A DNA stretch of 64,000 nt. Source: Xylanimonas oleitrophica (GTDB taxonomy: Bacteria > Actinomycetota > Actinomycetes > Actinomycetales > Cellulomonadaceae). This document shows, in pieces, positions 16,958 through 24,322 of the stretch. Under the pieces are notes generated by a model, which saw nothing but the letters and a program-made list of their open reading frames with translations, did no database searches and was not told the origin of the DNA. How positions within the stretch are numbered: position 1 is the first letter of the stretch; every line of letters begins with the position of its first letter. The DNA lies in NCBI RefSeq assembly GCF_003244315.1, contig NZ_QKWH01000007.1:1-64000 (forward strand), given 5' to 3'. The translations under genes were made by a program, and so were the position numbers.

Positions 16958-18805
16958 TCAGCCCCGCGACTCCTCGGCCGCACGCACGACCTGCTCGAGC
17001 CAGGCCCGGCGGGCGGCCAGGGCCGTCTCCAGGTCCTCGGCCTTGCGGGTGTTCCCGGCGGCACGAGCCTGCTCGAGCTCGGCCTCGAGACCCTCGATCG
17101 CGGCCTCGAGCTGCGCGGCAGCGCCTTCCGCACGGGCTCGGGTCTCGGGGTTGGTGCGCACCCAGCGCGCCTGCTCGGCGTCGCGCACGGCCTGCTCGAC
17201 GGCGCGCAAGCGCCCCTCGACGCGCTGGACGTCGCCGCGGGGCACCTTGCCCGCCTCCTCCCAGCGCTCCTGGATGCTGCGCAGGGCGGCCTTCGCAGCG
17301 GCGAGGTCCTTGACCGGCACCAGGGCCTCGGCCTCGGTCAGGAGCTGCTCCTTGACCACGAGGTTCTCCCGGTACTCGGCGTCCACGGCAGCGTTCTGCT
17401 CGTCGCGCGCGGCGAAGAACGCGTCCTGCGCGGCCCGGAACCGGGCCCACAGGGCGTCGTCGTCCCGGCGGGCGGCACGCCCGGCGGCCTTCCATCGCGC
17501 CATGAGGTCACGGAAGGCACCGGCGGTCGCACCCCAGTCGGTGCTGGTCGACAGCGCCTCCGCCTCGGCCACGAGCTGCTCCTTGGCAGCCTTGGCCGCA
17601 GCGTTGCGCTGCTCGAGGTCGGCGAAGTAGTGGCGTCGCTCGCGGTCGAACGCCGTGCGGGCGTGGCTGAACCGCTTCCAGAGGGACTCCTCCGTGGCGC
17701 GGTCGATGCGCGGGCCCGAGCGCTGCGCCTCCTTCCAGCGGTCGAGGAGCCGGCGCAGCTCCTCGCCGGCCGGGCGCCACTGCATGCGCTGCGGGTCGGT
17801 CGCGGCGATCTTCTCCGCGGCCTCGACGATCGCGGTGCGGGCGGCGACGGCCTCGGCCTTGGCGGCAGCACGGGCCTCCTCGAGCGCTGCGCGGCGCTCG
17901 GCCGCCCGGGTGCCGAGCGCGTCGACCCGAGAGCGCAGCGAGTCGAGGTCACCGACCGCGGCCGGCTCGGCCGTCTCCTCACGGAGGCGGGCGAGCGTCT
18001 GGTCGATCTCCTTGACCGAGAGGTCGGCGCTCTCCAGGCGCGTCTCGAACAGGGCCACCTTGGCGACCAGGTCGAGGTAGCGGCGCACGTACAGGCTCAT
18101 GGCCTCCGACGGGGAGACGCCGGGGAACTGGCCCACGGCGCGCTCGCCGGCTGCCTCGCGCACGAACACGTTGCCCTCGTCGTCGACCCGCCCGAACTCC
18201 TCCGCGGCGGCGACGGCCGCGGCGTCCAGGGCCGGCGGCACGGGAGCGACGGGCGCCGCCGGCGCGGTCGGGGCCTGAGCGCCGCCGGCCGGGCGACGCA
18301 GAGCGGTGGGCGTGGGACGCGCGCCCGGCCGCGGCAGCGCCGTCGGCTTGGGCGCGGCGGGCCGCGGGGCTGCGGGCTGCGCCGAGGCTCCGGCGGTCTC
18401 GGCCCCAGCCTCCGGCCCTGCCCCGGTCGCGCTCTCGGAGGTCTCGGCCTCTGCGGGGGCCACGTGGTCCGCGGGGCCGGCGGTCGTTGCCTCGGCGGGG
18501 CTCTCCTCGTCGGCCGCCTCGGTCGTCTCGGTCGCCTCGGTCGGCGTCGTCTCGGCCGGCGCCTGCGCGTCCGGCTCGGAGGCGGTCTCGTCGCCGGTCT
18601 GCTCGGCGGCAGCCTCGTCGGTCGTCGGGACGGCGTCCTCGCCCGCGGGGGCCTCGGTTGCCTCAGCGGTGCCCTCAGCGACCGGGGCAGCCTCGGTGGC
18701 CTCGGTGGCCTCGGCAGGAGTCTCGGCCGTCTGAGCCTCCGCGACCTCTCCGGCGACGCCCTCGGCGTCCGTGGGGCCGTTCGAGCCGGCGGTGGGATCG
18801 CTCAC
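16958..18805 (-). CDS. DUF349 domain coiled-coil protein
   Basis: The 615-residue protein has an Ala/Glu/Thr-rich disordered N-terminus (residues 1-200), then repeated helical DUF349 units recognisable by W-x2-A..A-G..RRDDDALWARFRAAQDAFF-like segments, and a C-terminal coiled coil (ALEAAIEGLEAELEQARAAG region). DUF349 proteins are intracellular and of unknown biochemical role. The GTG start overlaps the stop of the cyclophilin gene (GTGA), so the two are co-translated. Confidence in the gene is high, in any function low. Confidence 0.9.
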   Translation of the reverse strand: MSDPTAGSNGPTDAEGVAGEVAEAQTAETPAEATEATEAAPVAEGTAEATEAPAGEDAVPTTDEAAAEQTGDETASEPDAQAPAETTPTEATETTEAADEESPAEATTAGPADHVAPAEAETSESATGAGPEAGAETAGASAQPAAPRPAAPKPTALPRPGARPTPTALRRPAGGAQAPTAPAAPVAPVPPALDAAAVAAAEEFGRVDDEGNVFVREAAGERAVGQFPGVSPSEAMSLYVRRYLDLVAKVALFETRLESADLSVKEIDQTLARLREETAEPAAVGDLDSLRSRVDALGTRAAERRAALEEARAAAKAEAVAARTAIVEAAEKIAATDPQRMQWRPAGEELRRLLDRWKEAQRSGPRIDRATEESLWKRFSHARTAFDRERRHYFADLEQRNAAAKAAKEQLVAEAEALSTSTDWGATAGAFRDLMARWKAAGRAARRDDDALWARFRAAQDAFFAARDEQNAAVDAEYRENLVVKEQLLTEAEALVPVKDLAAAKAALRSIQERWEEAGKVPRGDVQRVEGRLRAVEQAVRDAEQARWVRTNPETRARAEGAAAQLEAAIEGLEAELEQARAAGNTRKAEDLETALAARRAWLEQVVRAAEESRG

Positions 18806-19605
18806 TTGGTCTCAACTCCTTCGATGGTGACGGGGATGGCGGGGGAGCCGTCAGAGGCCCCGTCCGCAACGCCCGCGTCAGCGACTGCCTGGAGAACCTC
18901 CAGGCCGGACGTGACCCGTCCGAACACGGTGTACCCGCCCGCAGCGTCGGACGGGATGGTGGAATCCTGGTACACCAGGAAGAACTGGGAGCCCATCGAC
19001 TCGCCGTTGCCGCCCTGACGCGCCATCGCGAGGGTGCCCGCGGGGTAGACGTCGTCGGCGGGGGCGTTCTCGATGGGGCCGTACGAGTACCCGGGCCCAC
19101 CGGTCCCGGTCATCGTCGGGTCGCCGCACTGCAGCACGTAGATCCCGGCCGTGGTGAGGCGGTGGCAGCCCGTGCCGTCGAAGTAGCCGGCCTGCGCGAG
19201 GGCCACGAAGCTGGCCACGGCCTGCGGCGCGGCCGCCCCGTCGAGCTCGAGCGTGACCTGCTCCTCGTCGTCGCCGGCGCACAGGTCGAGCGTGGCCGTC
19301 CAGGTGCGGCCCTCGGCGGAGGCCGGGTCCGGCAGGCCGCCGCCGGTGCGGTCCGACGTCGACCCGGGCGGGCACTGCCAGGAGGTCTGCGCGGGCGTGG
19401 GAGCGGCCGTGGCCGCGTCGGCCCCCTGCGGCTGACCGCTGTTGACCAGGCCCACCACGAGGAAGGCACCCACGAGGGCGACCACGACGGCCCCGGCCAC
19501 GATCGCCGCGGTGCGCTGGCGCCTGGCTCGCGCCCTCGCCCGTCGCTCCTCCCACTTGGCCTGTCGCTTGCGCGCGTACTCGCGCTCGCGCTTGCTGGGC
19601 GCCAC
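18802..19605 (-). CDS. membrane-anchored cyclophilin-type peptidyl-prolyl isomerase
   Basis: The 267-residue protein has a strongly basic cytoplasmic N-terminus, a membrane helix at about 33-54, a Thr/Pro linker, and an extracellular cyclophilin domain (100-265). The fold is marked by GCHRL, GDPTMTGTGGPGY, GTLAMARQG and GSQFFLVYQ, so the catalytic Arg and Gln are kept. Four ectodomain Cys (78, 109, 147, 160) could form disulfides; Cys160 replaces the usual Gly in QGGDP. It likely aids folding of exported proteins. The start is GTG at 19605, preceded by GGGAGGAG. It corresponds to the mycobacterial ppi gene between rel and hisS. Confidence 0.9.
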   Translation of the reverse strand: MAPSKREREYARKRQAKWEERRARARARRQRTAAIVAGAVVVALVGAFLVVGLVNSGQPQGADAATAAPTPAQTSWQCPPGSTSDRTGGGLPDPASAEGRTWTATLDLCAGDDEEQVTLELDGAAAPQAVASFVALAQAGYFDGTGCHRLTTAGIYVLQCGDPTMTGTGGPGYSYGPIENAPADDVYPAGTLAMARQGGNGESMGSQFFLVYQDSTIPSDAAGGYTVFGRVTSGLEVLQAVADAGVADGASDGSPAIPVTIEGVETK

Positions 19606-19627
19606 CCTCGCTCCTCCCGCCTCGCGG

Positions 19628-19647
19628 TCGGTCGCGGACGCGACCGA
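19628..19647. repeat. palindrome A in the cyclophilin leader
   Basis: Arms TCGGTCGCG and CGCGACCGA flank a 2-nt centre (GA). It abuts palindrome B without a gap and lies 23 bp upstream of the cyclophilin GTG. Confidence 0.75.
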
Positions 19648-19673
19648 GCTCCGCACGCGCACGCGTGCGGAGC
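19648..19673. repeat. palindrome B in the cyclophilin leader
   Basis: 12-bp arms (GCTCCGCACGCG and its complement) flank a 2-nt centre (CA). It begins next to the minus-strand -10 TACACT, so it covers the predicted transcription start and could be an operator or a 5' RNA hairpin. Confidence 0.75.
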
Positions 19674-19675
19674 AC

Positions 19676-19681
19676 AGTGTA
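19676..19681 (-). promoter_or_regulatory. -10 element for the cyclophilin-DUF349 operon
   Basis: TACACT on the minus strand; predicted start near 19669, giving a leader of about 64 nt that contains both palindromes. Confidence 0.45.
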
Positions 19682-19752
19682 GGCACCGAGGTGCGCGTCA
19701 CACCGCCCCGGCCCCTCTGGCCCCTCTGCCCGCCGGTGCCCGAGATCTGGGC

Positions 19753-19758
19753 TAGCGT
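19753..19758 (+). promoter_or_regulatory. -10 element for the MBL-fold gene (leaderless)
   Basis: TAGCGT 6 nt before the GTG at 19765. Confidence 0.5.
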
Positions 19759-19764
19759 GCCCGG

Positions 19765-20451
19765 GTGCAGATCCACGTCGTCGTCGCGCCCGTCTTCGCC
19801 ACGAGCTGCTGCGTGGTGGTCGAGGGGGACGACTGCGTGGTGGTCGACGCCGGTGCGGGCGTCGCCGCCCAGGTGGCGCTGCTGGTCCAGGAGCACGGGT
19901 GGACCGTGCGCGCCGTCCTCGCCACCCACGGCCACGTCGACCACACGTGGGACGCCGCCGAGCTGTGCGAGCGCTACGACGTCCCCCTGCGGGTCCACGC
20001 CGCCGACGCCTACCGCGTCGCCGACCCGTTCGGCACGCTCGGCCTCGACCCCGCCCTGCCCGGCGTCGGCGGCGCGCTCCGCCAGGCCCTGGCCGGCATG
20101 GGGCTGCGCCCCGAGGACTACCGCGCGCCCGCCGTCGTCCCGTTCGACGCGGCCGGCGACGACGGCGCCGGCACCCTCGTGGCCGGTGACGTGCGCCTGC
20201 GCGTCCAGCACGCTCCCGGCCACACCGAGGGCTCCACCCTGTTCCTCACCGACGAGGTCGTGCTCGCCGGCGACGTCCTCTTCGCCGGCTCCGTCGGCCG
20301 CACCGACCTGCCCGGCGGAGACCCCGCCACCATGCGCGCCACGCTGCACGACGTCGTCGCCCGCCTGGACCCGGCGCTCGCCGTGGTCCCGGGGCACGGC
20401 CCGACGACGACGGTGGGCCAGGAGCTCGCCACCAACCCGTTCCTGGGATAG
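19765..20451 (+). CDS. MBL-fold metallo-hydrolase (glyoxalase II-like)
   Basis: The 228-residue protein carries the binuclear metal motif THGHVDH (His55, His57, Asp59, His60), then HAPGHTEGS, a bridging Asp in AGDVLFAGSVGRTD and PGHGPTTT, the pattern of hydroxyacylglutathione-hydrolase-like enzymes. In actinobacteria, which use mycothiol rather than glutathione, it may act on mycothiol or bacillithiol-type thioesters or an unrelated ester; substrate is not deducible. Its place between ppi and hisS matches the mycobacterial order. GTG start, probably leaderless. Confidence 0.9.
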   Translation: MQIHVVVAPVFATSCCVVVEGDDCVVVDAGAGVAAQVALLVQEHGWTVRAVLATHGHVDHTWDAAELCERYDVPLRVHAADAYRVADPFGTLGLDPALPGVGGALRQALAGMGLRPEDYRAPAVVPFDAAGDDGAGTLVAGDVRLRVQHAPGHTEGSTLFLTDEVVLAGDVLFAGSVGRTDLPGGDPATMRATLHDVVARLDPALAVVPGHGPTTTVGQELATNPFLG

Positions 20452-20480
20452 CCCGGCGGCGACCGGCTCCGGCGATCTGG

Positions 20481-20486
20481 GACAAT
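20481..20486 (+). promoter_or_regulatory. -10 element for hisS (leaderless)
   Basis: GACAAT matches TATAAT at four positions and lies 7 nt before the hisS ATG. Confidence 0.5.
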
Positions 20487-20493
20487 CGCGCTC

Positions 20494-21876
20494 ATGGCTC
20501 GTATCGCCCCGCTCTCCGGTTTCCCCGAATGGCTCCCTGACGGTCGCGTCGTGGAGCAGCACGTCCTGGACACGCTGCGCCGCACGTTCGAGCTGCACGG
20601 GTTCGCCGGGATCGAGACGCGTGCCGTGGAGCCGCTGGAGCAGCTCCTGCGCAAGGGAGAGACCTCCAAGGAGGTCTACGTGCTGCGCCGCCTGCAGGCG
20701 GAGCCGGAGGAGGCGGAGAGGGGTTCGGAGAAGCAGCTGGGCCTGCACTTCGACCTGACCGTGCCGTTCGCGCGCTACGTCCTGGAGAACGCCGGCCGGC
20801 TCGCCTTCCCCTTCAAGCGCTACCAGATCCAGAAGGTGTGGCGGGGCGAGCGGCCGCAGGACGGCCGCTTCCGCGAGTTCGTCCAGGCGGACGTCGACGT
20901 GGTCGGCGCGGGCGAGCTGCCGTACCACTACGAGGTCGAGCTGCCGCTGGTCATGGCGCAGGCGCTCGGCTCGCTCGCCGAGATCGGCCTGCCCCCCGTG
21001 CGCGTGCTGGTCAACAACCGCAAGGTGGCCGAGGGCTTCTACCGCGGCGTCGGCCTCGACGACGTCGAGGGCGTGCTGCGCCAGGTGGACAAGCTGGACA
21101 AGATCGGGCCCGACGCCGTCGCCCAGCTCCTGGTGGACGAGCAGGGCGCCACCCCGGAGCAGGCCGAGGCGTGCCTGGAGCTCGCGGCGATCTCCGGCTC
21201 CGACCTCGCGGTGATCGACAGGGTCCGGGAGCTGGCGACGTCCTACGGCGCGGTGACCGAGCTGCTCGAGACGGGCCTGGCCGAGCTCGCCGCTCTCGTG
21301 GAGGCTGCTGCGGAGCGTGCACCGGGCGTCGTCGTGGCGGACCTCAAGATCGCCCGCGGCCTGGACTACTACACCGGCTCCGTCTACGAGACCGTGCTCG
21401 TGGGGCACGAGCAGCTGGGGTCGATCTGCTCCGGCGGGCGCTACGACACCCTCGCCAGCGACGGCAAGAACACCTACCCGGGGGTGGGCCTGTCGATCGG
21501 TGTCTCACGCCTCGTCTCCCGGCTGCTGTCGGCAGGCCTGGTGCGCGCCACCCGCGGCGTGCCGACGGCGGTGCTGGTCGCCGTCGTCACCGAGGAGGAT
21601 CGCGCGGCCTCCGACGCCGTCGCCACCGCCCTGCGGGCCCGCGGCATCCCCGCCGACGTCGCGCCCCGGGCGGCGAAGTTCGGCAAGCAGATCCAGTTCG
21701 CCGACCGCCGCGGCATCCCCTTCGTGTGGTTCCCCGGCGTCGTCGGCGACGACGGCGTGCGAGGCGCCGACCAGGTCAAGGACATCCGTTCGGGTGACCA
21801 GGTGGACGCCGACGCCACGACGTGGGCGCCGCCTGCGGAGGACCTGTGGCCGCGCGTGGTGCCGGCAGGGGAGTGA
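20494..21876 (+). CDS. hisS: histidine--tRNA ligase
   Basis: The 460-residue class II synthetase charges tRNA-His. It shows motif 2 (FKRYQIQKVWRGERPQDGRFREF), the histidine-specific LDYYTGSVYE, the GGRYDTL segment, motif 3 (GVGLSIGVSRL), and a C-terminal anticodon-binding domain from about 355. It starts MARIAPLSGFPEW directly in family sequence. The C-terminal region ends in an APPAEDLWPR tail found in the actinobacterial group. Expressed from its own leaderless-type promoter. Confidence 0.96.
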   Translation: MARIAPLSGFPEWLPDGRVVEQHVLDTLRRTFELHGFAGIETRAVEPLEQLLRKGETSKEVYVLRRLQAEPEEAERGSEKQLGLHFDLTVPFARYVLENAGRLAFPFKRYQIQKVWRGERPQDGRFREFVQADVDVVGAGELPYHYEVELPLVMAQALGSLAEIGLPPVRVLVNNRKVAEGFYRGVGLDDVEGVLRQVDKLDKIGPDAVAQLLVDEQGATPEQAEACLELAAISGSDLAVIDRVRELATSYGAVTELLETGLAELAALVEAAAERAPGVVVADLKIARGLDYYTGSVYETVLVGHEQLGSICSGGRYDTLASDGKNTYPGVGLSIGVSRLVSRLLSAGLVRATRGVPTAVLVAVVTEEDRAASDAVATALRARGIPADVAPRAAKFGKQIQFADRRGIPFVWFPGVVGDDGVRGADQVKDIRSGDQVDADATTWAPPAEDLWPRVVPAGE

Positions 21877-21994
21877 CGCGGCGTCCCCGGCGTCCGGAGC
21901 GGGCGCTCGGGGTTCCCCCTGAGAGTCGCACGGCCTGACCCCGGACGTGCCCTGAAACCTGCTCCGAGCAGGCCGGACGCGCCCCGGGAACCCC

Positions 21995-22000
21995 TACGCT
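21995..22000 (+). promoter_or_regulatory. -10 element for the papain-like hydrolase gene (leaderless)
   Basis: TACGCT 7 nt before the GTG at 22008. Confidence 0.5.
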
Positions 22001-22007
22001 CGGACCC

Positions 22008-22595
22008 GTGCACGTCTACGTCGTCCTCTCCCGCAGCGACACCGTCCTCTCCCGCCTGATCGGCGCGGTGACCGGTGACGAGTACACCCACGCCGCGCTG
22101 GCGCTCGACCCCGGCCTCGGCCTGATGTTCAGCTTCGGCCGTCGGCGCGCGGGCAACCCCTTCGTGGGCTGCTTCAAGCGCGAGCGGCTCGACGACGACG
22201 TCTACGGGCGCGCGCGGGAGCTTCCCGGCGTCGTGCTGGCGGTGCCGGTCACCCCCGCCCAGCGCGAGGCGGTGTGCGGCCAGCTGGCGCAGTTCCTGCT
22301 CGACAGCCACGCCTACCGGTACAACACCGCCGGTCTCGTCAGCGCCCTGGTGGGCCGGGGGAGCGAGGACGACACGCGCTTCTTCTGCTCGGAGTTCGTC
22401 TACCACGTGCTGCACCGGGCGGGGGTGTGCGACCTGGGCGTCCCCCGGCGGCTCGTGCACCCGCAGACGCTGCTGGGCGTTCCGGGGGAGGTGCTCTTCG
22501 AGGGTGACCTCAAGGCCTACGCGGCAGCCGCAGCCCCCGCGGAGAGAGGCGCCTCGTTGACGTTCGATCGAACGCGTGTTCGAATGGCGGCGTGA
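22008..22595 (+). CDS. permuted papain-fold (NlpC/P60-like, YiiX-type) hydrolase
   Basis: The 195-residue protein has the permuted NlpC/P60 arrangement: an early His in EYTHAALAL (His28) and a late catalytic Cys in RFFCSEFVYHVL (Cys127), with a Tyr/Asn motif (YRYNTAGL) between. Such proteins cleave amide or thioester bonds in peptides or lipids. There is no signal peptide, so it should be cytoplasmic. The last 34 bases of the gene contain the promoter and LexA box of the next gene, and the stop overlaps that gene's GTG (GTGA). Substrate unknown. Confidence 0.8.
   Translation: MHVYVVLSRSDTVLSRLIGAVTGDEYTHAALALDPGLGLMFSFGRRRAGNPFVGCFKRERLDDDVYGRARELPGVVLAVPVTPAQREAVCGQLAQFLLDSHAYRYNTAGLVSALVGRGSEDDTRFFCSEFVYHVLHRAGVCDLGVPRRLVHPQTLLGVPGEVLFEGDLKAYAAAAAPAERGASLTFDRTRVRMAA
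22557..22585 (+). promoter_or_regulatory. SOS promoter of the radical SAM gene
   Basis: A -35 TTGACG (22557-22562, 5 of 6) and a -10 TCGAAT (22580-22585, 4 of 6) are exactly 17 bp apart. The predicted start 6-7 nt later falls on the GTG at 22592, so the mRNA would be leaderless. The spacer and -10 hold a perfect LexA box. Confidence 0.75.
22568..22583. promoter_or_regulatory. perfect LexA (SOS) box
   Basis: TCGAAC-GCGT-GTTCGA equals the actinobacterial/mycobacterial SOS consensus TCGAAC-N4-GTTCGA. An overlapping palindrome GTTCGATCGAAC occupies 22562-22573. The box covers the spacer and -10 of the promoter, so LexA binding would exclude RNA polymerase. Confidence 0.85.
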
Positions 22596-23725
22596 GATGG
22601 GACGCGCAATCCGTCACGGCTGACGAGGGGACCCTGCCCGGCCTGGACCGGCCCGGGCTCGAACGCGCGGGCCTGCTCCGGTCCGTGCGCACCCCCGAGT
22701 TCGCCGGGATCACCTTCCACGAGGTCACCGCCAAGAGCGCGCTCAGCAAGGTCCCCGCGATGAGCAAGATGCCCTTCCGGTGGACGATCAACCCCTACCG
22801 CGGCTGCTCCCACGCCTGCACCTACTGCTTCGCCCGGCCCACCCACCAGTACCTCGACCTCGACGCCGGCAAGGACTTCGACTCCGAGGTCGTCGTCAAG
22901 GTCAACGTCGCCGACGTGCTGCGCACCGAGCTCGCCAAGCCGTCCTGGCAGCGCGAGCCCGTGGCCCTCGGCACCAACACCGACCCCTACCAGCGGGCCG
23001 AAGGGCGCTACCGCCTCATGCCCGGGATCGTCACGGCGCTCGCGGACTCCGGTACGCCGTTCTCGATCCTCACCAAGGGCACGCTGCTGCGACGCGACCT
23101 GCCGCTGATCGCCGAGGCGGCCGGCCGGGTCGAGGTCGGCCTCGGGGTGTCGATCGCGTTCGTGGACAAGGAGCTGCAGCAGGCGGTGGAGCCAGGGACC
23201 CCGGCGCCCCAGGCCCGCCTCGACCTCGTGCGTGCGATCCGGGAGGCCGGCCTTCCCTGCGGTGTCATGGTGGCCCCGGTGCTGCCGTGGCTCACCGACT
23301 CCCGGGACCACCTGCGGCGCCTGCTCGACGCCGTCGCCGACGCGGGCGCGACCGGGGTGACCGTGCTGCCCCTGCATCTCAAGCCCGGCACGCGCGAGTG
23401 GTACCTGCAGTGGCTCGGGCGCGAGCACCCGCACCTCCTCGCCGGGTACGAGCGTGTGTTCCCGCGCGGCACCTACGCGATCACGGCCTACCGGCAGTGG
23501 CTGTGGGAGCGGGTGCGCCCGCTCCTGGAGGAGCGCGGCTTCGCGTCGTCCGGCCACCGGGCCCGCTCCGGGGCGACAGGCCGTCACCACGACGACGTGC
23601 GGGCCTCGCACGACGAGGGTGACTACCCGTCCGGCTCGATGGTGCGGGGTGCGGTAGCGGGCATGCCCGCCGACGGGGGAGACCTGCGGCTGGCGGGCGG
23701 CGGGATCGAGCAGGTCCTGTTCTGA
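22592..23725 (+). CDS. radical SAM protein, Rv2578c/SPL-like family
   Basis: The 377-residue protein has a radical SAM cluster motif CxxxCxxC at Cys72, Cys76 and Cys79 (RGCSHACTYCFARP), preceded by FRWTINPYRG and followed by LGTNTDPYQ and FSILTKG, the pattern of spore-photoproduct-lyase-related proteins such as mycobacterial Rv2578c. Members are presumed to repair or modify nucleic acids, but the reaction is not established. A perfect LexA box in the promoter supports a DNA-damage role. Position between hisS and aspS is conserved with mycobacteria. The Gly/Arg/His-rich C-terminus (about 315-345) looks disordered. Confidence 0.9.
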   Translation: MRWDAQSVTADEGTLPGLDRPGLERAGLLRSVRTPEFAGITFHEVTAKSALSKVPAMSKMPFRWTINPYRGCSHACTYCFARPTHQYLDLDAGKDFDSEVVVKVNVADVLRTELAKPSWQREPVALGTNTDPYQRAEGRYRLMPGIVTALADSGTPFSILTKGTLLRRDLPLIAEAAGRVEVGLGVSIAFVDKELQQAVEPGTPAPQARLDLVRAIREAGLPCGVMVAPVLPWLTDSRDHLRRLLDAVADAGATGVTVLPLHLKPGTREWYLQWLGREHPHLLAGYERVFPRGTYAITAYRQWLWERVRPLLEERGFASSGHRARSGATGRHHDDVRASHDEGDYPSGSMVRGAVAGMPADGGDLRLAGGGIEQVLF

Positions 23726-23754
23726 CCCGGAAGGCGCTGCGCGGCCTCTGCGGC

Positions 23755-24222
23755 TCAGCCGTCGGCCAGGCGCGCCGGGAACCCGCCCGTGGCCACCGGG
23801 CCCCACCGCTCGATCGTCAGCCGCACCACGGACTTGCCCTGCTTCACCATCGCCTCGCGGTACTCGTCCCAGTCCGGGTGCTCCCCGGCCGCCGCTCGGT
23901 AGTACTCCACCAGCGGCTCCACCGACTCCGGGGAGTCGATCACCTCCGCCGTGCCGTCCACCTGCACCCACGACCCGTTGAACTCCCGGCCCAGCGCCAG
24001 CAGCGACGCCCGCGGGTCCCGGCGCAGGTTCACCACCTTGGCCCGCTCCGGGTACGTCGAGACCACCACCCTGCCCTCGCCGTCGACCGCGAACGTCACC
24101 GGGCTCGCCTGCGGCCCGCCGTCCGACCGTCGCGTGATGAGGATGCCGTCGCGTCGATCCCGCAGCGTCGCGAGCAGGCCCTCACGGTCCACGGTGGTGT
24201 TGGTGGCGATGGTGCGCGGCAC
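23755..24222 (-). CDS. PPOX-class F420-dependent oxidoreductase family protein
   Basis: The 155-residue split-barrel protein shows [40 protein letters not shown] and [10 protein letters not shown], typical of actinobacterial PPOX-class enzymes that bind F420 (or FMN/heme). It ends in [13 protein letters not shown]. The GTG at 24222 is chosen because AGGAG lies 8 nt upstream; earlier codons show no family similarity. It is divergent from aspS across 100 bp. Substrate unknown. Confidence 0.85.
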   Translation of the reverse strand: MPRTIATNTTVDREGLLATLRDRRDGILITRRSDGGPQASPVTFAVDGEGRVVVSTYPERAKVVNLRRDPRASLLALGREFNGSWVQVDGTAEVIDSPESVEPLVEYYRAAAGEHPDWDEYREAMVKQGKSVVRLTIERWGPVATGGFPARLADG

Positions 24223-24257
24223 GGGTATCTCCTGGCTGTCGACGACGGTCCAGCACG

Positions 24258-24263
24258 TAGAAT
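24258..24263 (+). promoter_or_regulatory. -10 element for aspS
   Basis: TAGAAT, five of six to consensus. Predicted start near 24270; the leader of about 53 nt carries a small hairpin (ACCTGG/CCAGGT at 24272-24287). Confidence 0.55.
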
Positions 24264-24322
24264 CGCACGGGCACCTGGTCTCCCAGGTCCCGACACCGTC
24301 ATCCTCAGGAAGGACCTCCTCC

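Noticed and set aside
23951-24322. A 124-codon upstream in-frame extension of aspS
   Set aside because: It overlaps the PPOX-class gene and the divergent promoter region, has no AspRS similarity, and a good ribosome-binding site marks 24323.
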